Below, one piece after another: positions 27,501-37,724 of a DNA stretch of 64,000 bases; within the stretch, counting starts at the first letter, position 1, and every line of letters begins with the position of its first letter. The notes under the pieces are model-generated. The model was given only the letters and a program-made list of their open reading frames with translations, searched no databases and was not told the origin of the DNA. Both the position numbers and the translations under genes were made by a program. Origin of the DNA: Acridotheres tristis (Eukaryota; Chordata; Aves; Passeriformes; Sturnidae); contig CM072894.1 in the NCBI GenBank assembly GCA_037013685.1, forward strand, positions 2,792,841-2,856,840. Direction: 5' to 3'.

Positions 27501-28583
27501 GGCCCCCGGCGAGGGCGGCTCAACAGGGAGCAGCTGGTGGGTTTTACTGCTCCTCACAGCCTGGATTAATGACCTGGGGCTGGGCAGCTCTGCCCTTTGC
27601 CACATGCAGAGGTGCAGGAGATGTAAAATTTTAATGTGGTCTTGTACAGAAAATTTGATTATGTGCAAGGTGATCCAAAGAGCTGTGAACCACCCATAAA
27701 GCTGTCATTTTTCTCCATTAGTGGAGATGTTGCTGTAACCTTGTCAGGGGAACACTGTATTGCACTCTGTGTATTCCACCTGATGGGACAGGAAGTGATG
27801 TGCTTCAGCCTTCTCTGCCCAGCTTTAGAACATAGTTCTGAAAGAAAAATGGTTTTATTACTATTTGTTTCCATTTAGGGCCTTTTTTTACATTTAACTG
27901 GGTTCATTCCTGGTTACTTGTTGGATTACACTGGAGAATTTATTAACTGCATTGTAATAGTAGCTGTAAATATTCCTAACTCATAGTTTAAACCCTGTTG
28001 TGCTGGAAAGTATTTAAACAGCAGCAAGAATTTACCACATAACATGCAAGGTTCTCGGGGTAAGTATGCAATCAAGAAAAGCTCGTTTAAGTTACTATTC
28101 TAGTTTCCAGAGGTAGTTATTTTAAATTGTAGGGGTTTTGTATGCCCTGATTTTTCCTTTCCACTTTTTTCCTCTCTGTTCCATTGTGAAGTCCTGTATT
28201 TATTATTCATGCTTGTTGTTTTTTTGTTGTTTTTTTTTTTTCCTTCCACACAGCTGCCTAAGTTGTTTGATGGGTGTTACTTCTATTTTTTGGGCCCTTT
28301 CAAACAGCACCAGAAGAGTGATCTGCTGGAGCTGGTGAAGGCAGCAGGTGGCCAGGTCCTGGTGAGGCAACCCAAACCAGACAGTGATGTGACACAGACC
28401 ATCAACACAGTGGCCTACCACGCAGAGCCCAGCTCTGACCAGAGGCTCTGCACTCAGTATGTCATCTATGACGTGGCTTCCAAGTTCCAGCCAGACAAAA
28501 TCCGGCAGGGCAAGGTGTGGATGGCCCCCTCCAGCTGGCTCCTAGACTGTGTCATGGCATTTCAGCTCCTGCCTGTGAAGTGA
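1..28583 (+). CDS. BARD1: BARD1, 3' part of the gene (exon 4 end to exon 11), partial at left edge
   Basis: BRCA1-associated RING domain protein 1, the obligate partner of BRCA1 in a nuclear E3 ubiquitin ligase acting in homologous recombination. Coding segments seen: join(<1..554, 7785..7865, 8546..8718, 15622..15730, 17255..17390, 18388..18480, 27439..27536, 28254..28583). They form one continuous frame of 523 codons plus stop; every junction has GT and AG. From the exon 5 start to the stop there are 339 residues, the same as human residues 439-777. Order of domains: basic linker, ankyrin repeats, BRCT1, BRCT2. The RING domain and exons 1-3 lie beyond the left edge. Residues known to read unmethylated H4K20 (human E429, D458, W462, E467, N470) and the BRCT residues at human S575 and K619 are all present. 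The assignment is made by recognising the protein; the exon sizes support it strongly. Confidence 0.97.
555..7784 (+). other. BARD1: BARD1 intron 4
   Basis: About 7.2 kb of AT-rich sequence between donor GTAGGA and an acceptor with a long T tract (7764-7784). I see no coding exon inside. It holds T-runs (2462-2505, 5485-5510), one short CR1 3' end (5599-5650), and otherwise unremarkable unique sequence. Confidence 0.9.
5599..5650 (+). mobile_element. CR1 LINE 3' end fragment
   Basis: A fragment with the CR1 tail pattern: TTGGATTTGATGATCTTAGA, then TTTTCCAGCCAAAACGATTC and TGTGAT. This is the last ~50 bp of an avian CR1, in + orientation. It is the only clear CR1 piece I found within the BARD1 introns. 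Confidence 0.8.
7785..7865 (+). CDS. BARD1: BARD1 exon 5: ankyrin repeat 1/2
   Basis: Exactly 81 bp and phase 0 at both ends, the size of the human exon. It encodes 27 residues beginning [20 protein letters not shown], a classic ankyrin helix-loop unit. The Asp in VKDNAGW equals human D458 and the Trp equals W462, part of the surface that reads unmethylated H4K20 on newly replicated chromatin. The acceptor follows a T-rich tract and the donor is GTGAGT. The exon has no CpG at all, in contrast to exon 6. Confidence 0.96.
7866..8545 (+). other. BARD1: BARD1 intron 5
   Basis: A short intron of 680 bp, GTGAGT to CCCCCCCAG. The first half is AT-rich; the last ~170 bp becomes GC- and CpG-rich and merges with exon 6. 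No other feature seen. Confidence 0.93.
8546..8718 (+). CDS. BARD1: BARD1 exon 6: ankyrin repeats 2-4
   Basis: A 173-bp exon, the size of the human exon, ending in phase 2 (last two bases GT of a Val codon). It encodes [18 protein letters not shown], then [18 protein letters not shown] and [20 protein letters not shown]. The Glu and Asn of HEACNHG equal human E467 and N470 of the H4K20me0 pocket. The exon is strikingly GC-rich at third positions and carries 15 CpGs, unlike neighbouring exons, so several long reading frames on both strands here are only shadows of it. Donor GTGAGT at 8719. Confidence 0.96.
12795..13170 (+). mobile_element. Decayed DIRS-like reverse transcriptase fragment (candidate)
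   Basis: In the frame starting at 12795 the translation reads [11 protein letters not shown], then about 19 residues on [12 protein letters not shown] (YLDD at 12900-12911). This resembles the reverse transcriptase block B and C motifs of DIRS-type tyrosine-recombinase retrotransposons, where a G-L-x-F-x-L-S-T-A block precedes a YLDDWLI-type catalytic motif. Homology seems to continue in a shifted frame after an A-run near 12965. The frame ends at 13040, so the copy is dead. No termini, recombinase or RNase H were recognised. Chance similarity is not excluded. Confidence 0.45.
14007..14025. repeat. (TA)n microsatellite
   Basis: Nineteen bases of uninterrupted TA alternation, within intron 6 of BARD1. 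Confidence 0.9.
15622..15730 (+). CDS. BARD1: BARD1 exon 7: end of ankyrin domain and linker to BRCT
   Basis: A 109-bp exon, as in human. Its first base completes the Val codon begun in exon 6, then [20 protein letters not shown] and a short linker ending [16 protein letters not shown] is the conserved last ankyrin segment of BARD1. The linker to the BRCT repeats has diverged in sequence but kept its length. Ends in phase 0 with donor GTAAAT. Confidence 0.95.
15731..17254 (+). other. BARD1: BARD1 intron 7
   Basis: About 1.5 kb, GTAAAT to TTCATGCAG. Two AG acceptors lie 18 bp apart at its end (17235-17236 and 17253-17254). No other feature seen. Confidence 0.92.
17255..17390 (+). CDS. BARD1: BARD1 exon 8: first half of BRCT1
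   Basis: 136 bp against 133 in human: one extra codon near the start, phase +1 at the end as in human. It encodes [20 protein letters not shown], then [19 protein letters not shown] and TEFNS. The Ser in LGSNLS equals human S575 in the phosphate-binding pocket of the first BRCT repeat. I start at 17255 because this matches the human exon within one codon. The upstream AG at 17236 would add six in-frame residues (IFLFMQ) and is a possible minor acceptor. Donor GTATGG. Confidence 0.94.
17391..18387 (+). other. BARD1: BARD1 intron 8
   Basis: 997 bp, GTATGG to TTTTTCCTAG. Nothing recognised inside. Confidence 0.92.
18388..18480 (+). CDS. BARD1: BARD1 exon 9: core of BRCT1
   Basis: 93 bp, identical in length to the human exon. 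It encodes [19 protein letters not shown], then [13 protein letters not shown] (the Trp is split with exon 10). VTH-V and GCW are BRCT signature positions. The Lys of FKCMM equals human K619, implicated in phospho-ligand and poly(ADP-ribose) binding. The loop between the two (PDVPMPTTF) has changed relative to mammals while keeping its length. Strong donor GTAAGT. Confidence 0.95.
18481..27438 (+). other. BARD1: BARD1 intron 9
   Basis: About 9 kb, the longest intron here, GTAAGT to TTTTGTAG. It is AT-rich with A- and T-runs (19390, 19621-19633, 24787-24806) and a short AAAT repeat near 26000. No CR1, coding exon or RNA gene was recognised. Confidence 0.9.
27439..27536 (+). CDS. BARD1: BARD1 exon 10: inter-BRCT segment
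   Basis: 98 bp as in human. It completes the Trp codon, then [19 protein letters not shown] and [20 protein letters not shown] and RLNREQL are well conserved with mammals, while the segment before them (LQSSAR in place of the mammalian basic LRRKVC) has diverged. It ends in phase 0 with donor GTGGGT. The acceptor TTTTGTAG lies behind a T-run interrupted by GCTGTGGA. Confidence 0.94.
27537..28253 (+). other. BARD1: BARD1 intron 10
   Basis: 717 bp, GTGGGT to a very T-rich tract ending CCACACAG. No other feature seen. Confidence 0.93.
28254..28583 (+). CDS. BARD1: BARD1 exon 11: BRCT2 and C-terminus
   Basis: 330 bp to the TGA at 28581-28583 (333 in human). It encodes [19 protein letters not shown], then [55 protein letters not shown] and ends QLLPVK. 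This is the second BRCT repeat, which with BRCT1 docks on the nucleosome carrying H2A ubiquitylated at K13/K15. The conserved W-hydrophobic-DC BRCT signature (SSWLLDC) is intact. The C-terminus is one residue shorter than human. No frameshift or early stop. Confidence 0.97.
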   Translation: MPKLFDGCYFYFLGPFKQHQKSDLLELVKAAGGQVLVRQPKPDSDVTQTINTVAYHAEPSSDQRLCTQYVIYDVASKFQPDKIRQGKVWMAPSSWLLDCVMAFQLLPVK

Positions 28584-28742
28584 ATATCAAACAGCAGCAT
28601 CCCAAGAGCAGGGCTTGAAAAGGGGCTGAGTCTTGGGCAGCTGGGATGCTCTGGCAAACTGCTCTGAAGCTGTGATTGCTGGTTTGGATTTAGGAGAGCT
28701 TTGAGCATTTTAAGTGAGTTACTAAGGTGACTGATGTGCTGG

Positions 28743-28748
28743 AATAAA
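28743..28748 (+). terminator. Possible early polyadenylation signal AATAAA
   Basis: AATAAA 160 bases after the BARD1 stop; could direct a short isoform. Confidence 0.35.
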
Positions 28749-28823
28749 TGAACATACAATGGAGGAGAGGATTGAAAAGTGTGCCTTGGCATATTTAATA
28801 TGCTTTCTTTTTGCATTGAACTT

Positions 28824-28840
28824 AATAAATGCTTAATAAA
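28824..28840 (+). terminator. Double polyadenylation signal (AATAAA x2)
   Basis: Two AATAAA hexamers at 28824-28829 and 28835-28840, about 240 bases after the stop, followed by a T/G-containing stretch. The most likely main BARD1 3' end. Confidence 0.6.
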
Positions 28841-31130
28841 TAATCACTGACATTTTGTAACTGGGATTTTGCAAAATGAAACCTTTGGCTTTCTTGATTT
28901 GAACCAGCCCTTTGTAGGCAATTGAGCACGACCCCATTTATGGTGTGTTTAACATCCATTGATAAAAATCTACTGTATTTATCAAGATTTCCCAGGCCAG
29001 AATTTGTATTTTTGAAAAAAAAGGACCTCATACATTTGTACCTGTGCAGACATGTCAGGTGACATGTGACATTTATTAAAACTTCTTACAACTGAATTTT
29101 GCTGGAAATTCTTGGCATGGGCTGAGTCTTGTAGAAATCAGTGTTAAACAAATGGCCTGGATTCATCTGGAAGCAGACACTTTTGAGAACACTGTATTTA
29201 AAAATCTTGATCTAAAATTTACTTATTTGTAAAAGGATTGATGCTTTACTCGCTTCTGTCCTCATCCATGGTTGTAAACATGTAACTAGAATTCAGTTCT
29301 ATTTTCTGAAGGCTTTTAAGCATTGAGATCCTTATTTAATTACTATAATATTTTTGTAAATTTGGATGGCGTTGCCCTCATGGCTACTTTAAAGAAAAAT
29401 CAACAGTGATCACAAAAGAATTGTGCTTCACTTTGTACAGTTGTACCTGAATCTACACTGGATCAATGTTTGATTATTTCATATTTGTTAAAACATTTCT
29501 CATAATGGCTCTTAAATTATTGTCAGAATCTTAGGCCCTGACTGTGTGCTCTTATGTAATGTTTTGTATCTTAGCTTGTGAATTTGTAATTGAGAAATGG
29601 TGTCCTGGAATAATACACAGTAACAGTGATGGTTTTGGGTTAGTACATAAGTTTTGTGTGTTTGTTTTTGTATTGTTTGTAATAATGAAACTTTTTTGTG
29701 TGCAGTAAGTTTGGCCCATCTGTTCCATGCTCTTGGCTGCAGAGTAAGTGCATATCCTGTCCATATCTCAACAGGTAAATGCTCACTTTTCTGTGAGCTC
29801 AGTACAGCTGTGAAGATGGTGTATCACACCAAGAGCTGCTTCTGCACAGGAGGAGAAGCTGTTCTCTGTCACCATTGCTGCTGGAGGTCCTGTGCCCTGT
29901 AGAACCCTTAGAACCACACACAGCAGGTAGAGCAGGTGCAGTTCTCAATAGCATCTGCTCGATTGGAGTAGCTGCAGTATCTGCATCTTATCACTTATGC
30001 CACACTGAGCCATTGCTCTTCACTAAATGCAAGGCTCATTAATAAGTGCAGCAGCCCAGGGGATTGATGTGGTTTTGGGTTTTGTGCAGATAAACACTGG
30101 CAGAGAATGAGGTACCCAGTCAATACTGCCTGAGCTTGGGCATTTGTCTTAACAGTTACAGCACATTTTAACTTGGCATTTCATAGCACATCAATATACC
30201 TAATGCAGTGTTCTTTGCAAAAGTAGCAGTGAATCTCTGCAAAATTCTTAACAATGGAGCTTCTCTGCCCTGTACCACAAAGAAGTTTGACCCATCAGTA
30301 ATCGTGCTCTATGTCCTAAAGTAGAGGCAGCACTTTTACAGAGTTTAAGAGCCATTGTTCCTTGGCAGATGCAAAGAAACTCAGTTAGAAAAATGCCATG
30401 AATGTTTTGGGATTTTTTAAGCCATGCTCTGAACCTCAGCCTTGTTCCCTTAAATCCAGTTGTGTTATCAAGCAGTGTTTCTCTCTGATCACATGAAGAA
30501 TCTCTCCATATCATGCTGAGGAGAGACCCTTACCCAAGATGAACTCTGGCCCATCTGCTTCAGCTCTCTGCAGGAACTCAGAGTGTGATCAGCTTATGTA
30601 GAAGGAGCCTCACAGTAGACTTGGATGCCAGAGCTACAGCAGGTGCCAAACACTACTGACACACACTGCAAGTACACAAAAACTTAGAGGTCAGTGACAC
30701 AGACCCTGCTTAATTTGCTCTTTGTTCACTGTTGAAAGCAGAGGGATAAAAGAGCCTTGTAGTAAGTATAGATCAAGTCCCTTAATCTATCAGGTGGAGT
30801 TTGGCTCATGAAAGCAAGGCTCTAAATTCCTGAAGCAAGGTAAGGAGTGTGTAGGGATCGTTTTCTCACTATCTCTTCTAGTCTAAAACCCTAGGGTGCA
30901 CTAAAGGAAAGTACCAGGAGGCAGGCTGAAAATGAAGAAGGTATTTCAGGAAGTGTTAAGAGATTTGTGGTCTTGATGGCCACAGCAGTCTAGTTTAGAA
31001 GCACTGAGTAGATGAGTTTATCAAAGAAAATCTATTAAAGGTTAATGAAGAACATTAGCTTAACATGAATTTATATTAGTGTTCTCCTGCTAACCTGCAT
31101 GTACTCAATGTGCACTCATGATTGGGGCAT

Positions 31131-31182
31131 TCATAGAAATACAGAATGGTTTGGGTTGGAAGGGACCTTAAAGATCACCTAG
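31131..31182 (-). mobile_element. CR1 LINE 3' end fragment
   Basis: TCATAGAAATACAGAATGG, then TTTGGGTTGGAAGGGACCTT and AAAGATCACCTAGT: the reverse complement of an avian CR1 tail, with the terminal ATTCTATG-like octamer at the left. It stops abruptly 90 bp before a second CR1 in the same orientation. Confidence 0.9.
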
Positions 31183-31273
31183 TGGTTGTTACCTCATGTG
31201 AAGAGATAAAAGTCCAAGACTTGCATTCAGGATTATAGATATTTTTATTGATCTTGATCAAAACTACTGTGCA

Positions 31274-31480
31274 TCACAGAATGGCTTGAGCTGGAAGGAC
31301 CCCAGAGCTTATCATTCCACCCCCTGCCATGGGCAGGGACACCTTCCACTATCCCAGGCTGCTCCAAGCCCTGTCCAAGCTGGCCTTGGACACTTCCAGG
31401 GATCCAGGGGCAGCCACAGCTTCTCTGGGCACCCTGTGCCAGGGCCTGCCCACCCTCACAGGCAAGAAGTTCTTCCTCAG
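31274..31480 (-). mobile_element. CR1 LINE 3' region
   Basis: About 200 bp, reverse orientation: TCACAGAATGGCTTGAGC at the 3' terminus, then CTGCCATGGGCAGGGACACC, GGCCTTGGACACTTCCAGGG and GAAGTTCTTCCTCA, in the order of the avian CR1 3' region. The family is 5'-truncated in most copies, as here. Confidence 0.93.
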
Positions 31481-32382
31481 TTAGTGGTTTTCAAACATCT
31501 TTTATTGAAAATTATCTGTTTCTCTGAATTAATTAGTTCATCAGGGACACCTGATAACACCTTCCATAGCAGCATCTGGGGTTCAGTGACAACATCAGTT
31601 TAGCACCCCTAACAGTTAACAGAAGATAACATTTTTAGTAAATACTGTGAGATCTTCTTGAGAGATGTTTCAGTATTTCTGCAAATGGTTCAGGGGAAAA
31701 ACAGGCAACCAAGTAGTACCAAACAGCAGTAGCTGCTTTTGCTCTCATCAGAAATGGCACACCTGGGAGGTGCTGTGGCTCTTGTCTCACTGCCCTCTTG
31801 TAATGGTAACAAGCATGGGAGTGTCCAAATGTGCATCTCTGGTAAAAAAAGATGTCAGCAAGTGCTTCACCCAGCTGGCACCTACACAGCCTTTAGGGGG
31901 AAAAAGCCCCTTTCTTCTGCTCTGTCCCAAGCTGTGACCCAACATAGTTATCCCTGATCAGCCTGGGCAAGGCTCATTGGAGGAGTGGGTGACTGAAGGG
32001 AATTAATTCAAGGAAGGGGATAATTCTAGGCAGGGGATTAAAGCTGGTTCTACTTCCTCCATAGGTGCAGTGTCTTAAGACCAAACTTATTCTGGAGCAG
32101 TTATTTTGTGTGGCAGTCTTCCAAGAGAACTGCATCTTAGCTGGTGAAATTTCTGCATTCTGCTCAGGACAAAGCTGTCTGCATGGAAGCTGTGGCCTGG
32201 TGTAAAACTGCATGTTGGTGTGGGTTATTTGGGGGAAATGTATAAACACAGGCATCATCTGGTGCCCCTGCCTGTGCTTGCTGTGCTGCTTCCAGCTCCT
32301 GGGGGCTGGCTTTGCTGCCAGGGTGGCAGAGGGAAAACAACCAGCCCTGCAGTGCTGACAGAGCTGCTGGGCAGGAGCAGTT

Positions 32383-32405
32383 CTGGCCTGGCCTGGCCTG
32401 GCCTG
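32383..32405. repeat. (CTGGC)n pentanucleotide
   Basis: Four to five tandem CTGGC units in a GC-rich patch. Confidence 0.85.
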
Positions 32406-33834
32406 TCCATTGGCAGAACTGCCAGCAAAGTCTGGGTAGCAGCATCCTGGCATCTTGTTGAGGACAGTCTGTGAAACACAGAAGAACAAAGCTTTTCATT
32501 TCTCCTCAGGCTATTTTGTCCTTCAGTGCTGGAAGATCACCTGGAAATGGGACAGATGTGATGCCACATTCTTTGGTATTAATCAGTTTGGCCCCATGTC
32601 CTATTTCTGCCTTTACTCCCATAAGCAGTTTGATGGAAGGGTTTGAGTCTTTAAAGAGCCAACAAAGGCTTAAATACCAGCTTAAAAACTACAGCAAGAG
32701 GTCTTTGGACAGCCAGATAGTATTGGCTTGGAAATGAGCAGCAGTGTCTCCATGGAACAAATGAAGATTCAGTTGTTTTTAATAGCAGTGCAGCATGTTC
32801 TATCTTTTCAGACTTGTTTGATTTAAATTAATGGTAGTTTAACTAGTGTTAAATTGCCCTTAAAAGCAGAAGAACATTTTGCGTGTAATCAGATGGAAGA
32901 AGGGGAGGAAGCTTCCCCACCTTTATTTATTTTTTTCCTTCTTTTTCCTATGGAGAAGATGCACTTTGTGTGCTTCAATTTAATTCCCGGCAGGAGGTGT
33001 GGTCTGATGAAGTAGCAGAGAGCCGTCAGCTCCCGCTGCGGGTGTAACATCCTGCTGCCATTCCCTGCTACCCCGGGCTGCCCGTGCAGCAGGGGCTGGC
33101 ATGTCCGGCTCCAGGAGCAGCACCGCCCCTGGCTGCCTTACATCCAGCCTGCCCTGGCTGTCCCAGGGTGTTCCAGAGGCAGGGAGGCTCCTTCCCTGCT
33201 GGCTGGGACAGCTCTAGGGCTCTGGGCTCAGAGACGGTCACTGCAGCAGGAGTGGCTGTGCCAGCAGAGCGGTGGCACCAGGGCACGGCTTCCTTTCCCC
33301 AGCCCCGCAGCAAAGCAGGTACACGGTGACAACAGGGTTAAAACAGGGATTAAAAAACGGAATGAGAAGCAGCAGCTAAGCTGGCTGTCCTGCTCAGCTT
33401 GCTGAACTGATAAAAAAATGTACTTATTTCTACAGCTAGTGTGGGGCTGGGTTAATTTACCTGCTAGTTTAGCGAACTGCTGTTTCTCAGAAGAGCCCGA
33501 CTCTTTGGTGTGAGGCTGTCACTTGTGGGGGCTCAGTTGCAGTAGGAAGCCTCTGAGCTGGGGTTTTTGGATTGCCATACACAGCTGTGTGCTTCCCAAC
33601 CCCCTGAGGGGGGTCCCAGTCTCTGCAGGGTTTGTGTGGGTGCTGCTGGCAGCCTCACCACAGAAATGGTTTTTCCTGCTCTGCTGGAAGTGTCAGCTTT
33701 GAACAGCTGGTGCCAGGAGAAACCCAGATCAGCTCTAGTTTGGGTCTAGCTGGAATTCATGGTCTAGCAAAATTTAATTCTGCAGCATAAAAGATCTGAA
33801 GGAACATTTAAAAAAAAAGAAAGCCAGCCTTTTA

Positions 33835-33911
33835 ATTGAATTAAATATTAATACGGATAATGCAATCAATGCTTTATTGATTGCATTAGCCACAATAATG
33901 TTTAATTCAAT
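33835..33911. repeat. Nested AT-rich inverted repeat
   Basis: Inner arms 33858-33870 and 33876-33888 are perfect 13-bp reverse complements (TAATGCAATCAAT / ATTGATTGCATTA) around a 5-base loop. Outer arms 33835-33850 and 33896-33911 pair over 16 positions with one G-T wobble. Together they could form a long hairpin or cruciform. A TA dinucleotide lies at 33833-33834 and at 33911-33912. Function unknown. Confidence 0.85.
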
Positions 33912-36900
33912 AAGTCTGCAGTGCTGGATCTTTTTCTTCCCTTGTGCAGCAAGGGAATGCCATATGCTCTGCCTGGCTGAGTCCCCTAGGCTTGTTTTAG
34001 GAGAGCAGAGATAATAGGGTTGGGAGAGGGCAAAGGAGCCAGGCTATGCTCGGGATTGAGCTCCTTCATGTGCCCTCAGGTTGGCTGTGTAAAACAAGGG
34101 TCACTGGCATGGCTGGATTCAAACCAGCTACTCTTAGTGACATGCATCATTTCTAAAGCCCTTTTACAAACAATATTGTTATTAATGCAGATACTGCCCC
34201 TGACCCCTGTGTGCTTTGCTTCTGGAGCCTGTGCCCAATGCAGTGCACCATACTGCTCTCAGCAGTTGAGTCCCAGCAGCTGTGTGTGTCAGAATGGCAA
34301 GATTTTCTACCCTAAGCTCACTAACGTGCTTCTGAAGAGGTGCCAGGTTCTGGTTTTAAACCCAGCCAAGCTTGAACAATTTTATCTGTGGTTGTAGGCA
34401 GAAGGCTTTTATTAAATTAAAGTCACAGTTTTGTTTAACTGCAAAATCAGAGGCAGATGTTCTCCCCAGCTCAATCCACTCACAGTACAAGGTTTCTGGC
34501 CTCTGGTTCTTTGCTTGCTGTGTACCTGTTGCACAAGGTGTGGTTAAACCATCTAGGAAGAGCCTGGAATAAACATTTGGGGGTTTTCTGGTGATGGCTT
34601 TTAGTGGCCTCAGAGTGCTTGATGAAAGCAACCTTGACTCAATAAGGAGGGATGGAGGACCTGCCTGCAGTATTAGCAGCTGCTGCAGTGCCTGGGACTC
34701 AGAAATAGCCTGTCCCTGCCTCGATTTGGGTCTTGGAAGTTACAGATGTGGTGGCCCAGCCATCAGCAGGACACCAGACTTGCCCAAGGAGCTGGCTGGG
34801 TGTTTGTGCCTACCCTGCACCCTGGGACAGCATGGGGCCCTCTGGCTTTTACCCCTCTCTGTGTCCAGTGAGGAAATTCTCACCAACAGGCAGAGAAAGT
34901 GAGGGGGGAGGAAGGGATCAGGATTTGATTTGGTCTTGTTGCATTCCATCTACATTTGTCAAATCCAAGGAAAAGCCCATAACCTTGCTTTTATTTCCTC
35001 CTTGCAGGGCCCATGTGTTTCAGCAGGAAGCCTTATTAGCATGCAGGGAATCTGGGTGCAGAAAGGATGGGCACAGTGAGCTCAGCTGCAGTCAGCTGTC
35101 CATCAGGACCGGGTTTGGACACAGTCTTATACTTTCCCTTGGTTTTGAGAGTGTGCAGTCACTTTAAGGGGGATTTGGACTCAAAGACAGGCTATGAATG
35201 CAAAATGCAGTAGAAGCTCTCAAATTGACACGTAAATGATCAGGTGCAGCAGCTCCTGCTGGGGTTGTGGCACACTGTGATCCACCAGTTGGAAGGAGCC
35301 ACAGTTCCTGAAGGCCAGGCAAGGCAGTAGTGGCTCTGGATCAGTCTCTGGATGGCACCACAGTGATCTGTTAAATTGTGGTTGGCACTTGCATTACAGG
35401 CATGAGCAAGTAATATTTGACCATGGTAGGTAAACACACCTGAGTGCAGCAGGGAGAGAGGCTCTAACCAGACCTGGAGATCTGCTGCACAGTGCCACAC
35501 ATAATTAGTGCACATTGATGTAAGTATTTCAGCTGTCTTCGTGTATTATATATTCACTTCTGGTCTCATTCTTTCCCCTTTCTCTTCACATCACTGAAAG
35601 AAAAGCACTTAAGTCTTACAGTTTCAAAGCAGAACACACAGCAAGTGAAGAAACCCTCAAATAAAGGCATTCGAGGCTGTTGTGTCTCTTCATTGCCACG
35701 GTCACTTTCACCTGTTCCTGCTTCACACTGTGTCCAGGCTGCTCCTGGTATTCCTTTCATCTTCAAAGAGATGATGTTAAAGATAATTTTGTACCTGCTG
35801 GAGGAGGGAAATCATTGTTTTGGTGCTGCCCAGGCCAGCACAAGAACTTGGGAAGGAGCTCCTGTGTTGTACTGCCCATTAGCATTCCTGTGGCAATGGA
35901 AGAGGTTTTCTACGGGGGCTCCAAGGCTCTGCTCTTGGGATGAGCAACAAAATTCCCCTCTGCTGAAGGGCCAGCTGCAAAGCTCACTTTCTGAATCCCC
36001 CCCTCTCCACAGCCTATTTTGCAGGGTTTCTCTGCCCAAAGCAGATGGGAGAGCTCTCTTTGATCATCCTGCACTTGTAACCACCTTTGCATGGGTCCCT
36101 ACTGTGCCCACTGCAGAATTGTAGCCTTATTCCCTGCATCAGAGCTGTGCCACACTCTGGTTCCCAGGCGTTTCCCTCTAATGCATTTTGCATTAGTAGC
36201 TAGTATTGGGAAATCTAGTACCAAAAGGTTAATGTACATCCATTAGTCCTCTTTCCTCCCTTCTTCTTTATGTGCTAGTAGAAGACAACCAATTTCATTA
36301 AATACATTAGGTCTGGAAAGGCTCTGGAAGCACTTGAAATTCTGTATGTGCAGAGCTGTGGGGCCATTAATATTGTCCTGTCTAAGCACTGTAGGTAAAG
36401 TGGGATTTGCAGATGTTGAATGATACCTTTCAGGTGTTTTCCAGCCTCCACAACCTTTCTCTTCCTCTTAAAAAGCATTGGGGTTTTTGAGACCTGCTCA
36501 GGATTACCTGCTTGATACCTCCTCCTTCTGTGTGGTCTCTCAGCTATGGGGAGGGTAAAGGAGGAGGGATGGCAGGGAAGTTGGGGTTGTTGTGTGGGCA
36601 GCTGAGCTGGCTTTGACAGCTGGACTATTCCTCCAGCTGCAGCAAGTGGTTTTCTCTCTCCTCCCCCTGAAGCCAGCATGACAATTTCTGTACCACTAAT
36701 TAGAGCCAAGCTGAACCCTGTGAGTATCTCATTGCATTCTCTGACCTGCATTTTAGACAAGGTCAAGCTGTTTCACTGAAAAAAATCTATTACTCTAACG
36801 ATCCCAAGTGGCAAGAGGGAGGGCTGGAGGAGGGCTGGCTATTTTTTTTTTTTCCTCATGATGTGTTTATGATTTGAGGAGCTTGCCACGTTCTTTAACT

Positions 36901-37724
36901 GAAACCTTATGTTTTAGCACAGCAGACCTTTGAAAGTCAATAACTTGGGTGGTGGTGCTGTAATGCCTCCTGTCTCTGTGTGCATTGGGTTTGCACAGCC
37001 AGGTTTTGGGAGCAGGAGAAGCTGCTGGAAGCCCCCACAGGAAGGAGTGGCAGAGACAGCCTGTGATGCACTGACTGCAGCCCCCACTCCCTGTTCCCCT
37101 TTGCCACTGGGAGAGAGGAGGTAGACAAAACAATTATCTCTACTGAAGACTCAGCAACACGAAGATTTTTAGGTGAAATACAAAGCACAGTGCTTGAGCA
37201 GCTCTGGGCTGCGAGTTCAAACTTAGCAGAATCACGGCCAAAAGAAAAGAAAAAATTCCCACGGGCTTTAATTTCACTTAATGAGAAACCATTCACAGTG
37301 TTCCATTTCTGATCTATATCTTTCCATTCCTATTCTAATGGTAATTACTGTAGCAGTTTATTAACAAAGAAATCATTTGATAGCTTTCACATGATCCCAT
37401 ACTTCAAGTATCTAACAACCTATTGATTCGATAGCTTGGCAGCGTTCCTGATTAAGGAGCTGAAGTTTGATTTTTTTTAATCACTTTGATCGTCTCACAT
37501 GCAAAGGATAATTATTTTTCTGGTTGAAACATGGGGTGGATTGCAGAAGGATGGAGTCTGCAGCATGTCCTTGTGTGGGATCTGTGCTGCACCCACAGTG
37601 AGAGGGAGCAGTGTCTGTGCTCTTACAGAGAGCTGCATTTCTGACCCCTCAGTTACTGCAGTCAGGTGTGCAACACACCTGCAGAGAGGTAATTGCAATA
37701 TTTGTCACTACTGAGTGTAATTAT

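Larger units (their letters stand above)
28584..28845 (+). other. BARD1: BARD1 proximal 3' UTR
   Basis: Non-coding sequence from the stop codon to the double polyadenylation signal. The end point is inferred. AT-rich sequence to about 29.6 kb could belong to a longer isoform, but no transcript evidence is available here. Confidence 0.6.

Noticed and set aside
31974..32489. 171-codon - strand open frame
   Set aside because: Crosses the CTGGC pentamer run and has no recognisable domain or splice context; probably chance.
35240..35515. 91-codon - strand frame with Trp/Cys-rich composition, considered as a retroelement remnant
   Set aside because: No motif of any reverse transcriptase, envelope or gag family could be recognised.
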